A stretch of DNA of 57,821 nt, taken from Cudoniella acicularis (taxonomy: Eukaryota; Ascomycota; Leotiomycetes; Helotiales; Helotiaceae). This document shows positions 10,887-24,200 of this stretch, piece after piece (the stretch's first letter is position 1; each line of letters starts with the position of its first letter). The notes below the pieces were generated by a model. The model saw only the letters and a list, made by a program, of their open reading frames with translations, was not told where the DNA came from and did no database searches. Position numbers and translations under genes: made by a program. The DNA lies in contig JAAMPI010000161.1 in the NCBI GenBank assembly GCA_013054445.1, positions 1 to 57,821 of the forward strand, written 5' to 3'.

Positions 10887-11560
10887 CGTGAACCGAGGGG
10901 AATCGTGACGGGAACGAGCGTCTTTGCGAATGGCACTGATTTGCACGAGGCCTTCTTAAAACGAGAGGAAGAATCGTATGCCGATTCTTGAAGATAACGA
11001 AGTAGACAAAGTATATTCGTGACGGAAAAGAGTTGGCGAATTTAACAGTGCACTGTCTGGCGAAGTCTCCCGCGACGTCCAAGAAAAGATGCTGAAGACG
11101 TTAGAAATGGGGGCATTTACGGATGGGTGTGCCAAAAGCAATTGTTGATACCTGCCTGATAATGTAGATGGATGATGGAAGAGATGTTTGATTGAAAAAT
11201 TTGGTGATGCGTGGGGTCGAAGCAAGAATATAGTGGTTGGAAGGTTCCTTCCTCATATGGACGCAACCTCCTCGCCGAATCAAGTTGCCATGACGTTGCG
11301 AGTTAACAGCAGTAACAGGAGGATTCCTCATGAAATCTTCTAGAAATCAAAAAATCCTTCTTCGTGGGCAAATATCAAGAAGTTGCAAAAGAGTTTACCG
11401 ACCAAAGACTAAGCAAGAAAGTAACTAGAATGGAATCAAATTGAAATAACAATAGTTTCAAATCCTCCCAAAGCCATATCTGATTGACCTAGAAACACGA
11501 AAGCGTCCGCAACCCGATTATATAGCCAATGGTTGTAAAGTCTGTTTATTTCCCTGAAAA
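10887..11560. other. Intergenic between the two 2EXR genes
   Basis: About 670 bp forming the promoter of the left 2EXR gene and the 3' region of the right one. Overlapping short open frames on the minus strand show no recognisable motif. Confidence 0.55.
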
Positions 11561-12244
11561 TCATGAGAACAAGAACGAAGCCCTCACTTCAATCGGCCAC
11601 TCATCGGTGAAGATGATCTTCGTTTTGAAGACCTCTCCGAAATTCTTTGATTCTTCAGCCCAGTATTGCAAGAGAGTGGATGATACGAAATTGTGAATTT
11701 CATCCGGATCCGTAGAGTCCATCCGAGAGCAATATATCATGAATAGCGGACCGAAAGTTAAAGTTTGCAAATGACTAAGATGCTGATATCTCCAAAGATT
11801 GCCGAAAACCTTATGGGCATGTAAACAACCATCTGCAATTGCCAAATGTTGAACTTTAGACTCCCAAGCAATTTGGAACAATGAGCGCGGACAATCGGAT
11901 TTAGGATGGCATTGTAATCCTTCAAAAGCAAGTTGTGTCGTGACATAAAGCGTGTCTCTCTTCCAATCGATATATATCGGTTTTCCAGCCGCCCATATAC
12001 CTTCAAATGCGACTTCGTATCGGGAAAGCGCAATACTGCGAGACTCCTTGCAAACGTGACTTAGCGGTGTTGCGATCGGGTTTGTTTCGAACTCGATAGC
12101 GATGAGCGGCGAACTCTTGTTAGGGCGACGATATCCGTCCCATTGTTGCACCGGGATAACGCGGGGACCAGGTAAGGCCGCAGTCCAGATCATGTTCCTG
12201 ATTTCTGGGGGAAGCTTGCGAAAAGGTTTGAAAGGGGGATCCAT
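11561..12244 (-). CDS. 2EXR domain-containing protein
   Basis: A single exon of 227 aa starts at an ATG in good context only seven residues before the domain. The motif order is FRKLPPEIRNMIW, HVCKESRSIAL, then WKRDTLYVT, which is the same architecture as the gene at 9877-10886, but overall similarity is low, so this is an old paralogue and not a recent duplicate. There is no signal peptide or membrane helix, so it is probably intracellular. The family is greatly expanded in Leotiomycetes and Sordariomycetes and has no established biochemical role. Confidence 0.82.
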   Translation of the reverse strand: MDPPFKPFRKLPPEIRNMIWTAALPGPRVIPVQQWDGYRRPNKSSPLIAIEFETNPIATPLSHVCKESRSIALSRYEVAFEGIWAAGKPIYIDWKRDTLYVTTQLAFEGLQCHPKSDCPRSLFQIAWESKVQHLAIADGCLHAHKVFGNLWRYQHLSHLQTLTFGPLFMIYCSRMDSTDPDEIHNFVSSTLLQYWAEESKNFGEVFKTKIIFTDEWPIEVRASFLFS

Positions 12245-13436
12245 GGTATCGTTGTAGGAAGGTTCGGTAGGTGCAAACTTGTTGGAGCGTGTTCGATGTC
12301 GACGCGGACTTGATTCTGATAGTTTTGTGAAGACAGAACTCCAGATATGTGAAAGGCGTTTTCACACTGTGGAAGCTGCGCGTTGAATGCTTTTCTTTTG
12401 GTTGGAGCTTGGGAAGTCATATGGTTAAGCGGGAATGTGATAGTTTCGTCTAAAAGCAATAGGAAGGCCGAGCAGTTGCATGGATTTAAGAAAAAGAGAA
12501 TATTTGAAGTATTTTGCAGAGAACGATGGAAATATTTATGGGGTTAGTGAGGAGGATCCGGTAGGAAGCTAGGAGACTAGGCTTCCAGTAATTTTCTCCC
12601 AAGTACACAACGTGCTTGCAGATACATTTCGAGAAATAAATACTTACCTTGGATTTGATCTCTACCAGAACTTCATTCAATTGTCTAGAACACCAGCGCA
12701 AAGAAGGACACAATGTCTTCTTCTCCTCTTTCCTTTTTTCCAATGCTCACCTCACTCTTTCCACCCTCTTCCTCACACCACTTGACACCTATTCCTTCCC
12801 ACACACAAAGTAAAACGCCTCCACATCCTCATGATTTCAGTGCAAGAAATGAAGTGAAGCAGAACCGAAAACCAGACGCTAAAATAAGAACTCCCGTATG
12901 CGGGGGATTTTTACCGAGCAATCCTTGTCCCGGGCGAGGGTCTGTGTTAATGGAGAGGTAACACGGGGAGGAATCATTAATCTTCTGAAAAAAAGTATAA
13001 CACGGAGCTAGAAACAATGCATTAACCACGGCAGTATTGCATCACAGCCGGAATCCGAATCCTTTATGTTCATGCAAGAGCTGAAATACCGGTACTAGGG
13101 ATTGTGAGACTCACACATGGCTTACCTTGTAATCTTTTTTTTTTTTTTTGGAGACTCACCAATATTTTCATTTTTTCAGGTTTTTGTCAAGAAGAAAAAA
13201 GTCATATTTATATTTATATTCACATCCATGATCATAATCTTTTAAGCCACGCTCACCCACCACGCGCACGCAAGCAAGCTCGCACCCATTGATTGAACCA
13301 GCCAAACCCCTTACTTAACCCTCCAATCCAAGAAGAAAAAAATCCAAGCCAAACGTACGCCACCGCAAGAATCGAAGACACATCCCATTCCTCTCCCCTC
13401 TCTCACATCCATACTTCCCCGCCATAACCTCCAAAG
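12245..13436. other. Intergenic, no convincing gene
   Basis: A plus-strand open frame at 12713-12961 starts MSSSPLSFF but becomes low complexity and has no supporting motif. A T-run at about 13134-13149 and an AT microsatellite-like stretch at about 13205-13225 are present. Confidence 0.5.
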
Positions 13437-14814
13437 CTACCAAATTAAAAACGCAGCAACAACGCCCAAAAGCGCCGCAACACCCACCGCCCCGATGTTT
13501 CCTTCAACCCTCCCCGCAGCCGCCTTCGCCGAGCCCGCAGTCTCCATGGCCGCGCTTGGGGCTGTGGTGGTGGCTGAGATACCGCTTGTGAAGGGGACGT
13601 TGGAGGCGGAGGAGACGCCAGTGAAGGCGATGGGTTGGGTTGTTGCGGTGGGGATGGGGGTTGCTGTTGTGTTTGAGGGGTTGAGGACGCTGAGTATCTC
13701 GCGTTAGAATTTGTTCAACTTCTTTAGGGAAAGAGGAAAAGGGAGAGGGAGAACGAACTTGTTAATCACATGCATAACTCCGTTGGATACCAAAATATCG
13801 GTAATAGTCACCTGCGCCGAATTGACAAACACTTTTCCATCCACATTCTCAATCTTAACCTCTCCGCCCGCAAGCGTGGGGAAACTCTCATTCGCCAAGC
13901 CAGTCGTTAACAGAGAACTATAACCAACAGTGCCGTTGATAACGTGGTACTCGAGGATGCCGGCGAGCTGTTGCTCGGTGAGCGTGGTGGCTGCTGAGCC
14001 AATGGCTTGGAAGGCGGCGTTGGAAGGCGCGAAGATCGTCACGTCTTTGAGGGAGTTGACAGCCGTAAGGAGGTTAGTGTTTTTGAGTGCGCCGGCGAGA
14101 GCTGTGAGGCTGGAGTCGACTACTGACATGGAAGGTGCTATGGGGAGGGTGAGCACGGTGTCGATGAGGTGCATTACGCCGCCGGAGAATTGTATGTCCT
14201 GGAATGAGATTTATATCAGCAAACAGATTCTTATATTGTAAAAGAAATGGGGTGTGAAGGCGTAACATACGGCAGTCTGAACAGTACTGATTTCCTTCAA
14301 TCCACTCATCACCTCAACCTTACTACCACTCTTGACGCCACCGACGACTTGGCCACCAGTAACATTGCTCAAAGTCGTATTAATGTTCACTGTGCTATTA
14401 GAACTTGAGCTCATCAGCATGGTGGGAATGAACTGCATCGTAGTAGTGAAGCTAGATGCTGGGACTGTGCTAGTGAGGACATGGTATTCTAGAAGGCCCA
14501 TGAGAGCTGCAGAATCCGAAGCTATGGCTTTATTCGCGGGGTTCGAGATGAATTTGGAGAAAGCATCGTTGGAGGGTGCAAGGAGAGTAATGTTTTGGGC
14601 GCTGGCGAGTGCTTTGGTGAGAGCGGGTTGGGTGGCAAGTAGTGCTTTGGATTTTATTAGTTTCTGAGATTAAAGTAAATATTAGGAGGGGAGGAGGCGA
14701 ACAGTTCAACATGCTCAGAGTAGAATTCTGCGAAGCCAACACTTGCGTCAGACCCTGAGTCTGAGTAGCAGCGTAGCTCGCCAGCGCCAGAGGAAGTAAA
14801 GTAGTGAGTTGCAT
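13437..14814 (-). CDS. GPI-anchored cell-surface protein with two fasciclin (FAS1) domains
   Basis: Four exons (14814-14703, 14644-14271, 14198-13759, 13689-13437) encode 392 aa; the introns are 58, 72 and 69 nt. Residues 1-20 are a signal peptide (MQLTTLLPLALASYAATQTQ). Two FAS1 domains follow, each with the family's H1 and H2 boxes: NITLLAPSNDAF then LLEYHV, and VTIFAPSNAAF then ILEYHVINGTV. Each domain ends in a GGVMHLIDTVL or NGVMHVINNVLNP motif, and each of these is joined across an intron, which confirms the splicing. The C-terminus is Ser/Thr/Ala-rich with a hydrophobic tail (VAALLGVVAAFLIW) typical of a GPI-attachment signal. FAS1 proteins mediate adhesion at the wall or membrane surface. 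The ligand is unknown. Confidence 0.93.
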
Positions 14815-15704
14815 ATTGAACTAGAGAAACAAACAAGAGTGCCTTTGACCTGAAAAGCTAAACAAGAATGAGATGCAGAAGAAGAGCAGTAACGCAGGAC
14901 TTATTGACAACAAAGAACAACCTCAGATCAAGAGAAGGAGGTTGGGCAGAGCAATATCCATATAGTTTCTTTCGAAACAAGTGACAAGCTCGCGGCAGTC
15001 GCATCGCAGCGCGGGATACTTAGTCCCCGGATCTAGATCGAGAAAGTCAACCATGATGCGCAGCGACACGGATTGCCATCCTCGCCACGCGAGTAAGTCT
15101 AAATTGCTCAGCATTGAGGCTCACAGGCCGTTTCATGGAAGGTGATGTGAGACTGGGAAGAACGGAAGTAACAAAACATGGACGTGATTGGTTGCGACAG
15201 GTCAGTGCGTGTTTTAATACTCCGGGAACTTGGCTTCTTGCGAAATACACCACGCTTCGAAAACAATGGTGCAGCTGCAAAAGGGAGGACATCTTTTCGC
15301 TCGTGCTGTCACTCGACATTCTAGAAGGACACAGCAAAGTTTGTCGACTCGTACTCGTTTAAGTATTCAGACCATCGAATCATATTCTATAGGTCCACCA
15401 CCCCCTTTCTCCACCTCCAACACTAATCTATATACAAATTCTTCGACCTTTGAATAGAGTGTCGTGATTCAATCAATACACTGATCATAACATACATTAA
15501 GCAGCCAAAGCTATGCTAGTTGAGAACGTAGGAAAGGGGATATCACAGTTTTCGTAAGCATGTATGCATCGCTGAGCCAAATCGTGGTGCCGTAGCCTGA
15601 GCCCGAGTGAAACACAAGGTGAGAATCGAATGAGAATTGTACATGTCGAGGGTGTTTCGGCCGTCATATTAGGGGTGGAAATCTGCACATCGATAGGCTA
15701 GATT
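14815..15704. other. Intergenic, no gene seen
   Basis: This is the promoter of the fasciclin gene and the 3' flank of the Rab GAP gene, both on the minus strand. Short overlapping open frames on both strands near 15047-15460 have no recognisable features. Confidence 0.55.
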
Positions 15705-18681
15705 CTAATCAAGTGCTTTTCGAAGATCCGTCCATTTTCGATTAAGAGCTTCGTGTTGGGAGTTGATCTAGACTTTGTTAGCATAATTTTTACGTACGGA
15801 TTATAGTTGCGAACATACCTCTGCGTACTTCATCTTGGTTTCCACAAGAGTCTTTTCCATCTCCATCATATCCTCTTCAAGCCTGGTGTTTTCTTCATGA
15901 ACTTCTTGGTTTCTCTTCAATAGTCGGTCCATTTCTAACTTCAACTTTTCTTCGACTTCATCTGGTTGTTTTTCGACTACGATTCGAAGCTCCTTAACTT
16001 GCCCCTTCAAAGACTCATTCTCGTCTTTGAGCTCCTCATTCTCCACCTTTGTTCGTACTAGCTCGGTGGCTAGGGCAGCGTGCTCGGTATCATGCTCCTC
16101 AACTCTCTCTTCCAGCCTTCTGACTTTTAGACTTAAAGCATGATTCGATGTCTTCAAAGCTTCGAGTTCAAGTTCGCGCTCTTTTTCCACCCGAGACTTT
16201 TCTTCCCATTCTTGAGTGTAAGTTTTCAGCACCTCGGGTGTTATCTTGACAGCACAGGCATCCTGGATTAAATGATCCGCTCGGTAGACTTCTTTATCGA
16301 TACTAGCACCTGAGCTGCCGAAAAATCCAGACTCAAGAATCGACCCGGCCGACGGGGATTGGTCGATGTAAATGTCAAATAACCGATCCTTCAGAAATGT
16401 CGTCAAGGCAGCCATGTCATTCATGCCAAGTAATGTTTCAGCATTCTTTTGCATGAGGACAATTCCAAATTTGAGAATGGCTGCTAGGCCCTCGCTGAGG
16501 ATTAAATCGTATATCCGTAGTACGAGTTGAAGCGGAAAGCGGTAGGCAAAAAGGGTCAAGAACCACTGTGTAGCGTACAAATGTGGTGTTACTTGACGAC
16601 GATGCAGATGGCAGTACAGGGCCGGTTCGAAATCCTCAAGAAGTCGCTCAAATTGATAGAGGTGCATATGTAGACCTGGCATATCCTGGATGAACAGATC
16701 TCGTAGATGATATTTGTTCATCAATCGAACCAGTAGGCAAAATGCCTCATCTTCTGGCATCTAAAAATTTGTTAACAATTAATTTGGAATGTGGAATAAG
16801 TAACTCACGTTGAACAGCAAGGGCATAGCAAGAAAGTTCATTCCCTGTGCGTACCCCACGCCTTCATCGAATAGCGCATAGGCTTTGCACACGCCAAAAA
16901 GGCCCTCCTGCAAGCCAGCACTTGCGGCAAATTTTGAGTAGCTGGTTCGAGCGCCCAGATCTCGGCGAATGGCCTTTTCAAGTTTATTCAATGAAGCCGC
17001 ATCCTCCTTTGCCTTCTTTTTCTTCAGGGCCACCGAGGCAGCATTGGCTTTTGCTACATTCTCAGATTCTTTCGGCGGCGTAGGTGATCTCAAACCATTT
17101 AATTGTATCTGAGCTGGCGAAGAGTGATCCGAATGGACTGAAGACGCTGATGACACGACCTCATCTTTTTCTTTTCCACCGACAGAACTCGCACTGTGGG
17201 CCATACTTGTAGCCCCGCTTGATGCACTCATTCTGTCCTTCTCTTTATCTGTTCCTCGTACCACGAGATCTCTGTAAACACTTTCTAGATCTTCATTTTT
17301 GCTTTGTGCAAGGACCTGCCACACAACCCCTCGTATAGCGTTAGGAATACCGGTTGCTATGGCCTTGTTTAATTCCTCGGGGCTTGTTCTTGCAACTGCA
17401 GCTGGGCCTTCATACACAACTGACTGCCATAAATCCCAATCCACAGGGGCGCCAGGTTCGCTCATTGCTGATGGGCCTGCCGAAACCCCAGAAGCCGTAC
17501 CAGGAGCCAGCGCTGGATTGACAATAGATGGATTTGGACTGGAAGGATGAGGCGAGGATGGAGAATGGGCCGCAAGAGACAATTCTCGTTCTTCTGTTGC
17601 TCCTGGGCTTGAAAGGCCCACACCGAGGCTCGTACTCCTACTCATCAAGCCAGCAAATCCACTTCCATTTTTGTCATCCTCCCCAAGGGTTGTGATGCCG
17701 GCTTCTTCCCGCATCCGCAGGAGCTTGAATCGGTCCCTTAAACTGTTTCTTACGGGACGCTTTGTCCCGTTTGACCCTTCTGATTCGTTGCCTTCTTCTA
17801 GTTTGCTCAACATCAGTTCTGGATTGCTTCCAACCGTTGCGATGGAAGAGGCTGTGTTTCTGCGCTCGTTGCTGTTGGGGGAAGGAAGAGGTGGGGAAGT
17901 AACAGTTTCTTTAGGTGTCGACGTGTTTCTGGAAAGCCAAGAGAATGGACTCGTTAATTTTCTTGATATTGCAGGACTTGGCAAGTGGTGTGCTTGAGGG
18001 ATGTTATGTGTAGCTGGAGCTGGCGGAGGAGGGGCCCAAGGCACAGATGGTAACACGCCGGAGAGACCTTGAAGGGGAGATTTCGAAGGCTTTGGGGGAA
18101 GACTCGGTGGTCTTGAATCCTCTGTTTCTCCTAAACAACCCAGTCAGCGCCAAACGCCCCAGGAGTATTACTCATTGGCTACCCTACCTTTGGTAGACCC
18201 TTTGGCTTCCGACACCTCTTCGTCTAGATTTACATTATCAAGGGATGTGGTTGAGAGCCGATGGGAAGTCAGCAGAGGAGATTTGGGCTGTGCCGTATCG
18301 TGATCCGTATGATTTGTATCGCCATTGGTTTCTCTCTCAGGGAGACTCGGAACTGGAGGATGTTCGGCGGTTGAATCTCTTGCGGTGCTCTTGACGGAAG
18401 AGGACCGTCGCTTCGTGAGAGATCGGGTTCTCACCACAGTTGCCATTTGTGCTGATTCAATTGCAGCGGTATCATTTGCATCTTCGAACGTGTCCTACAA
18501 GGAGGGAAGCTGTTAGCCTACGCTCCGTTGCACCAGAAGGTAGGGATCGGCACACGGGAGTTTGGGGGGAAGGGGAAACTATCAGACATACATTTTCACG
18601 ATCAGACGCCTCGGCCCCGGACTCTTTGCTGTTCCTCTTGGATCCGGCCTCTGCGGCCTCGGCGTGCTCGTAATTGGACAT
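15705..18681 (-). CDS. GYP5: GYP5-like TBC-domain Rab GTPase-activating protein
   Basis: Five exons (18681-18592, 18494-18188, 18130-16809, 16760-15819, 15767-15705) encode 907 aa. The N-terminal half is disordered, Ser/Pro-rich, with a proline patch (PWAPPPPAP). The TBC domain carries both catalytic motifs, IRRDLGAR with the arginine finger and GYAQGMNFLAMP with the glutamine finger. The latter lies just before the 48-nt intron 16808-16761. It is followed by MPEDEAFCLLVRLM and a long C-terminal coiled coil rich in Glu, Lys and Leu. This order is that of yeast Gyp5/Gyl1, GAPs for Ypt1 and Sec4 acting in ER-Golgi and polarised secretion. The last intron (15818-15768) was added because it replaces a short tail with a natural coiled-coil ending (LNRKWTDLRKALD). 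Confidence 0.93.
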
Positions 18682-21224
18682 GATCTTGGTGAAGCCTTGG
18701 GCGGAATGGCTGCAGAGCGAGGTCGGGTTGTCAGGAAGTGCGTGCTGCCATCAAAAGGGGGGGGTGCGGGCTCCCGCGACGCTGTTGATACTGGTATGAT
18801 TGATGGTGTGATTGAAGCTGGCAGGCAAGCGTAGGGTATGACGATCGGGGACTCGACAAAAGCTGGGTGACGTTGGTGGAATGCGGGTGGTACTTTTGAT
18901 GTTGATGGACTTGGGAAGATATTATTTGAGGTGTCGCTTTTGATACGCGTGCTGGGTCGCTAAATGTCATCTAAGACAGGGGAAAGCTTGCTGAATTTAG
19001 ATTTGCTGTAAAGGCAGCAGAGCAATGCTGGAAAGTCATCCAGGAATGCGGGCACAGCACAACGATCCCTGTTATTTCAGCTTACTCAGAGGATCGAATT
19101 ACAGGGTTGTGCTTTTACTATTCAGTCGCGAAAAGACAGATGTACACATCAGCTTTACACAGTCAGACCGGTCGTGTGCGAGACTCGGGACGGACGAGAT
19201 CTACGTAGATCAGAGCGAATTGGCACAATCTATTCGACACGGCGCTGGTCTTGCCAGTGGAAGATTGCGCTGGCTCACCCGCTTGCCCACACGATCAAGC
19301 ACCGATCAAGCCACAGCGCAGCACAAGACTCTGCAAGGATACTATTTGCAGGGGCATCCGCCTGCTTGCTGGCCAATAAAGGGACCATGGCAGACTGAAA
19401 CGGGGCCGGGATGGCCAGCAGTTGCCTGCAGACTGCGGCTTGGGGATTTGGATTTAAATCTCCTGAGAAACTACTCCGTACCAACCCGGACACAAGCAGC
19501 GATGCTCACCAATATTTTCGGCCGTTGAGTGCTTCTATGATCGCCTTCTAGGCTACATTGCAGAGCATTGCACCACCGGAGCCTTCACAGTTCAAGGTCT
19601 ACACAGCATCGAGTACTTCCCGGTACTCGTATATAGCTTCCATTCACCTGGGAAGATTTCTAGCAGGGGAGGATTTCAGGTTGAGCCTCGACCTTATATC
19701 AGCATGTGATCTCAATCCCTTGTCTGAAGCCACTCAAAAGTAACTCATTTTCCGCTATTTAAACCTTAATTAGACTCTTGACTTCCTTTTCATCATCAAC
19801 ATTGGAACCTCCAACAGGTATTACTAGCTTTGAAGACCTGGTTCGACAGAGTAGTTTATTTCACGTGACTCAGCCTTGCACGAGGCTGTAGGTGAGCTGG
19901 CCTGGCATAGCGTCTCTTGGGCCTGTATTTTTGAGCAGAGTTTTAACAAAATAATGCGAGGCTTTTGAAGACAAGGCTGTCGAATGATTTTGCCCTTGCA
20001 AGGAAGGGAATCATAGAAGCCCAAGGGCAGGTGGCCACGGTAAGGGAGTCATTCGCCCGACCTCGTGGTCGATCGAATTCGATGTCATTCGCAAGCTGCC
20101 AGCACATGCCTAGATTTCACAGTTTCCACCACTGAATCATAACAATGATTGACTCGGGGTTTAAAGGAACCACGTCAACTATGAAAAGCCGGTCTCTTTC
20201 TTCTGGCCTTGAATCCCTTTGTAATAGAAAAGAAATCAAGAAGTGATGATAAATGTGCAACCCAACCGTGTCAAATCCAAACATGAAATTCTGAAGCGGT
20301 TGCACACGTCTTTGGGGTATTTTGATTGTTTCGGGAGAGTATGAGATGGTGAAAAAGAAAGGGATCATTGCCCTTGCGTTTGCCTGCGGAGCATTGCTCT
20401 TTGTCTGCACGCGAATCTGCCTAATAATCAAGGGAAAAGGCAGCCGTGTCGTGCATTTGCAAAGTCTTGCGCTGGAAGGTGTTTTGGTGACAACCATGAG
20501 AACTACGATGACAGCGTCACACACAGAGAAGGCTTGCGCGTGATTTGATCAAAGAAAGAATTCTTGTCAACTCGATATTGAATGTTGTTGGTTCTCGGGT
20601 TGTGTCGTCGATTCCATCGCTGACGTAGAAAATAAGCGCGTCTAGGTGTGTTCGCGAATCTCGAAAGTTTCCACGCTTGACCTTCAAAGCTTGAGCTCCA
20701 TCGCAACACCTCAACTTTCCCTCCTCCCCACCAACATCGACCGCATTCGACAACTCCCCCCCACACTTCGTTCTCGATTGCTGGCATTCCGGTCCAGCTA
20801 CTCGAACCACTTCTCATCGACTGAGATTAGAGAGGCGCCTGCACCGTTCCTCTCTACACGCTCTTTTCGACCATCCCCAGCCTACCCGTCTCTCTGACTT
20901 CATCCCCTCACAGACGCCGCGACATTAAGGGCACTTCGACGCTTGCCCATCACGAATTTGTCCGTCGAACAATCTTAAAAGCTGGTATCTAGCTCGACCA
21001 AGCAAACGCAGTTGTTGGAGCGATAGCCCTATTGATAGGGTACATTGACCATCGCCTCTCTGTGGCAACACAAACATACACGCATACTTTCATCGACCTT
21101 GGGGCTGTCCTACTCTGGACGCTCCGTACTTGATCTGCCAAGCTGTCGCCAGCTAGATCTGACCTTGAGGCAGTGGAGGGGGTCAATTCTTAGGATCTAG
21201 CGGTTCGCCGCTCCCGCCTTCACC
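18682..21224. other. 2.5-kb divergent intergenic region between GYP5 and TOM1
   Basis: This is the shared upstream DNA of two divergently transcribed housekeeping genes. The last ~350 bp before the TOM1 start are C/T-rich, as in fungal leaders. Open frames at 19025-19528 (plus) and 20117-20524 (minus) show no recognisable domain or splice pattern, and I do not call them genes. An unusually long 5' UTR or a non-coding transcript could exist here; the sequence does not show it. Confidence 0.5.
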
Positions 21225-24200
21225 ATGGTCCGAATTACAAAGACAATGCAGGCCAAGCACTCCGAGACCTTGGTAAGAGTTGAAATCCCCATAAACAACG
21301 TTCCAACACTGACAATTCCCTAGTCGCCGTGGATCAAGGAATTTCGTACTTCGGCGTGTTCCACCTCGCTGCCCCTCCTTCCGCAACACCTCGCAACATT
21401 TCCTACAAGATGGCCCTTCCCACGCGGCGACTTGTATCATTGGGTGTCTCTCTTGAACCGGTTTGACGTGATACTGGAGAGATTCTGCAAGACTTATAAG
21501 TTGGACGAGGGACCTCAAACGATCGACTTTGGCTGTGAAATTCTCGCGACAACAAACGGAGAGCCTGACCAAGATCCGAATATCAATCACGATCTGCAGA
21601 AGCTGGGTTTCAGCCAAGAAGGAGATAGAGAGCTGATAGAGTCGATTCTTAACTTCTCTCGTATGCTCTTGCAAAACTGTGGCAATCGCAGCATTTATGC
21701 AAGCAGCTCACATTTAAACAATTTGCTGAACTCCACGTCTTTATCACTCATCGAAAGCACGCTGCTTCTTGGTTCAGAATTGGCCCAGAGATACCAGGCG
21801 GCTTTGAAGCGGATGAATATTCCAGTCCGACATGTTAGTAACGCCTTACTTGTGAATCACTACAATATCGACTTGGACCGTGTGCTTCAATTGGCCCTAC
21901 CATTCACAAAGACAATTGTTATACCGGCAGAATCAGTGCAGCCAGCAACGTCTACTACTCCCGGTACTAAGGGCAAGGAGAAGGCATATTTCCAAGTCCC
22001 TGCATCAAATCAAAAAAAACCCTGCCTCTACGCTTTACGCTAATGACATTGTGTCTATGGTCAAGGGAGGCAGTGGTGTCAGTAGTAATTCTAAAAGCCT
22101 TCGCAATGGAACCGATGCTGGCGCCTCAACTACCACCGAGACTAGTTGGGATCAATGGGGAGACGTTAAAGTCGCATATTACCCTAAACAGTCTCCAGAA
22201 GCAGACGCGTCGAGCGCAACACCCCGTGTGACCAACACCGTCTCCTCTTCTAGTCCTACCACCCCTACACCAATCCGAAGATCGTCTAATCTAGGACCCC
22301 ACGGTCATCGCTCAGGGCGTCAAGGAGGTGCTGACGAAACTCCATCTCCCAGTACGCGATCCGCCATCTTACCCACGGATGATACAGGTCGTCCAACGTA
22401 TAAGGCTGTGGAGATCTCTTCTACAAAGCTTCAGTCTGTAGGTGTGCACACACTTTTGCGCGAAAACACCTCTGGTTTACCGCAAGAGCTTCAGTACGAG
22501 CTCTTGGCAAAGTTGCGTGTTGCCTCTGCATTAACAACTTCTCTCTCGACTCGCCGACAAATTTTAGCAATCCGTCTCTTAGCCATCACTAATCTGGCGT
22601 ACATTCACTCGGAAGCAGCCTTCCTCGAGAACGTTTTGAAGCAAGATGGCGATGAGCCTCGTCGACTGCAACTAGTATACCAGCTTGCTGAAATGGTTCA
22701 TCCCCCAGCCGAGGGTGACATTGCTATTCCAAGAACGCTTCAAACGTTGGCACTGTCGGCTCTGGATGCCCTCTCCCAGCATCAAAGCAAATTCTCTGAT
22801 GTCTGCGCTGCGCTTAATACCAATGTCAACCACGGTGTTCTTCTGTATGTTGTTAGGAAGGCCGTCGCTGAGATGAGCATGGAAGACGGCGGAGATCAAG
22901 TCACAGAGGAGGATGAATGGCGTGATTCGCTATTTTCTCTTCTCTCAAGTCTTTCTATTACACCTCGAACTGGCGGCGATTTAGTCACTGCTGGCTTGAT
23001 CCCAATCCTGGTTGAAGTCCTAAGCTTGCGCACCAATGTTGCTGAGCGCTACCATCCCAAGGTTTTGAGTTTCCTCGACAATATCATGTACAGTGCTCAG
23101 GATGCCTTCCAGACTCTTGTTAATGCAGATGGTCTAGACGCGGTATCTGATTTGATCGTCTTCGAGGTAAAAAGCGCGGCTGATCAAGCTGCATCGGGTC
23201 ATGGTATGCGATCGGAATATCGATCAGCTGCTGTGGACTATCAAATTCCGTTTTTCCAACAGCAGACTCTCAAGTGGCTTTTCAAATTTATTCATCACAT
23301 GATGTCCACGGCCGGGGGTTATGGTGGAAATTTTGACAGACTCTTACGAAACTTGATCGATTCCTCCCCACTGCTTGGCAGCCTTCGTCAAATTATCGGA
23401 AATGCCCATTGTTTTGGCTCTATTGTGTGGACTAATGCCGTTAGCATACTCAATGACTTCATTAATAACGAGCCGACTAGTTTCGCCATTATTGCTGAAG
23501 CTGGATTGAGCAAGGGCTTTCTAGAAGCTGTCACCGGTACTGAAATTGTCACCCCAGCAGGGCCAAAAAAGTCGCAGCCAGAGCCAGTATCTGACCAACC
23601 TGCTGAACCAAGCTCACCAGCGCGAGGATCGGATGATGACGATGAAGATGATACTAGTGACGATGAGGCCGTTATCTCACCACATCGTCCGTCGTTGTCT
23701 ATGCTTCAGGCTCCGCGCGAAGGACCTTTGGCTCGGGGTATTATGCCAACGTCCGAAACAATCAATATCGTACCTCAAGCATTTGGCGCTATTTGCTTAA
23801 ACAATGCCGGCATGAAGATGTTCCAGTCTTCGCGCGCCCTTGAGAGCTTTTTTGAAATCTTCGAGAGTCCTGAACATGTTAAATGTATGGAAGCTAACAA
23901 GGACTTACCATCGAGCCTTGGTGGAACCTTCGATGAGCTGGTCCGCCACCACCCCCCTCTTAAGACCGCGATCATGAATGCCATCCTTGATATGGTAGCA
24001 AGAGTTGGCTATCTATGCAAGACCAAAGCTGAAAAGCAGAAGATTGGAGCAAAATTATGGACTGTTGATTCATCCGGAAAGCCAGTCATCGCCGAACCCC
24101 AAATGAATGAGAGCCCAAAAGATTCCAAAGGAAAGGGCAAGGCTCCTGATAATGGAAGTGATGTAGAAATGCAAGACGCGGATGGAGGAGTTCGTGACGG

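Noticed and set aside
12713..12961. 82-codon plus-strand open frame with an ATG
   Set aside because: Low-complexity Ser/Pro/His sequence, no homology recognised and poor start context.
19025..19528. 167-codon plus-strand open frame
   Set aside because: No domain, signal peptide or splice pattern, atypical amino-acid composition, and it lies in a divergent promoter region.
20117..20524. 135-codon minus-strand open frame
   Set aside because: Composition looks like translated non-coding DNA and there is no recognisable motif.
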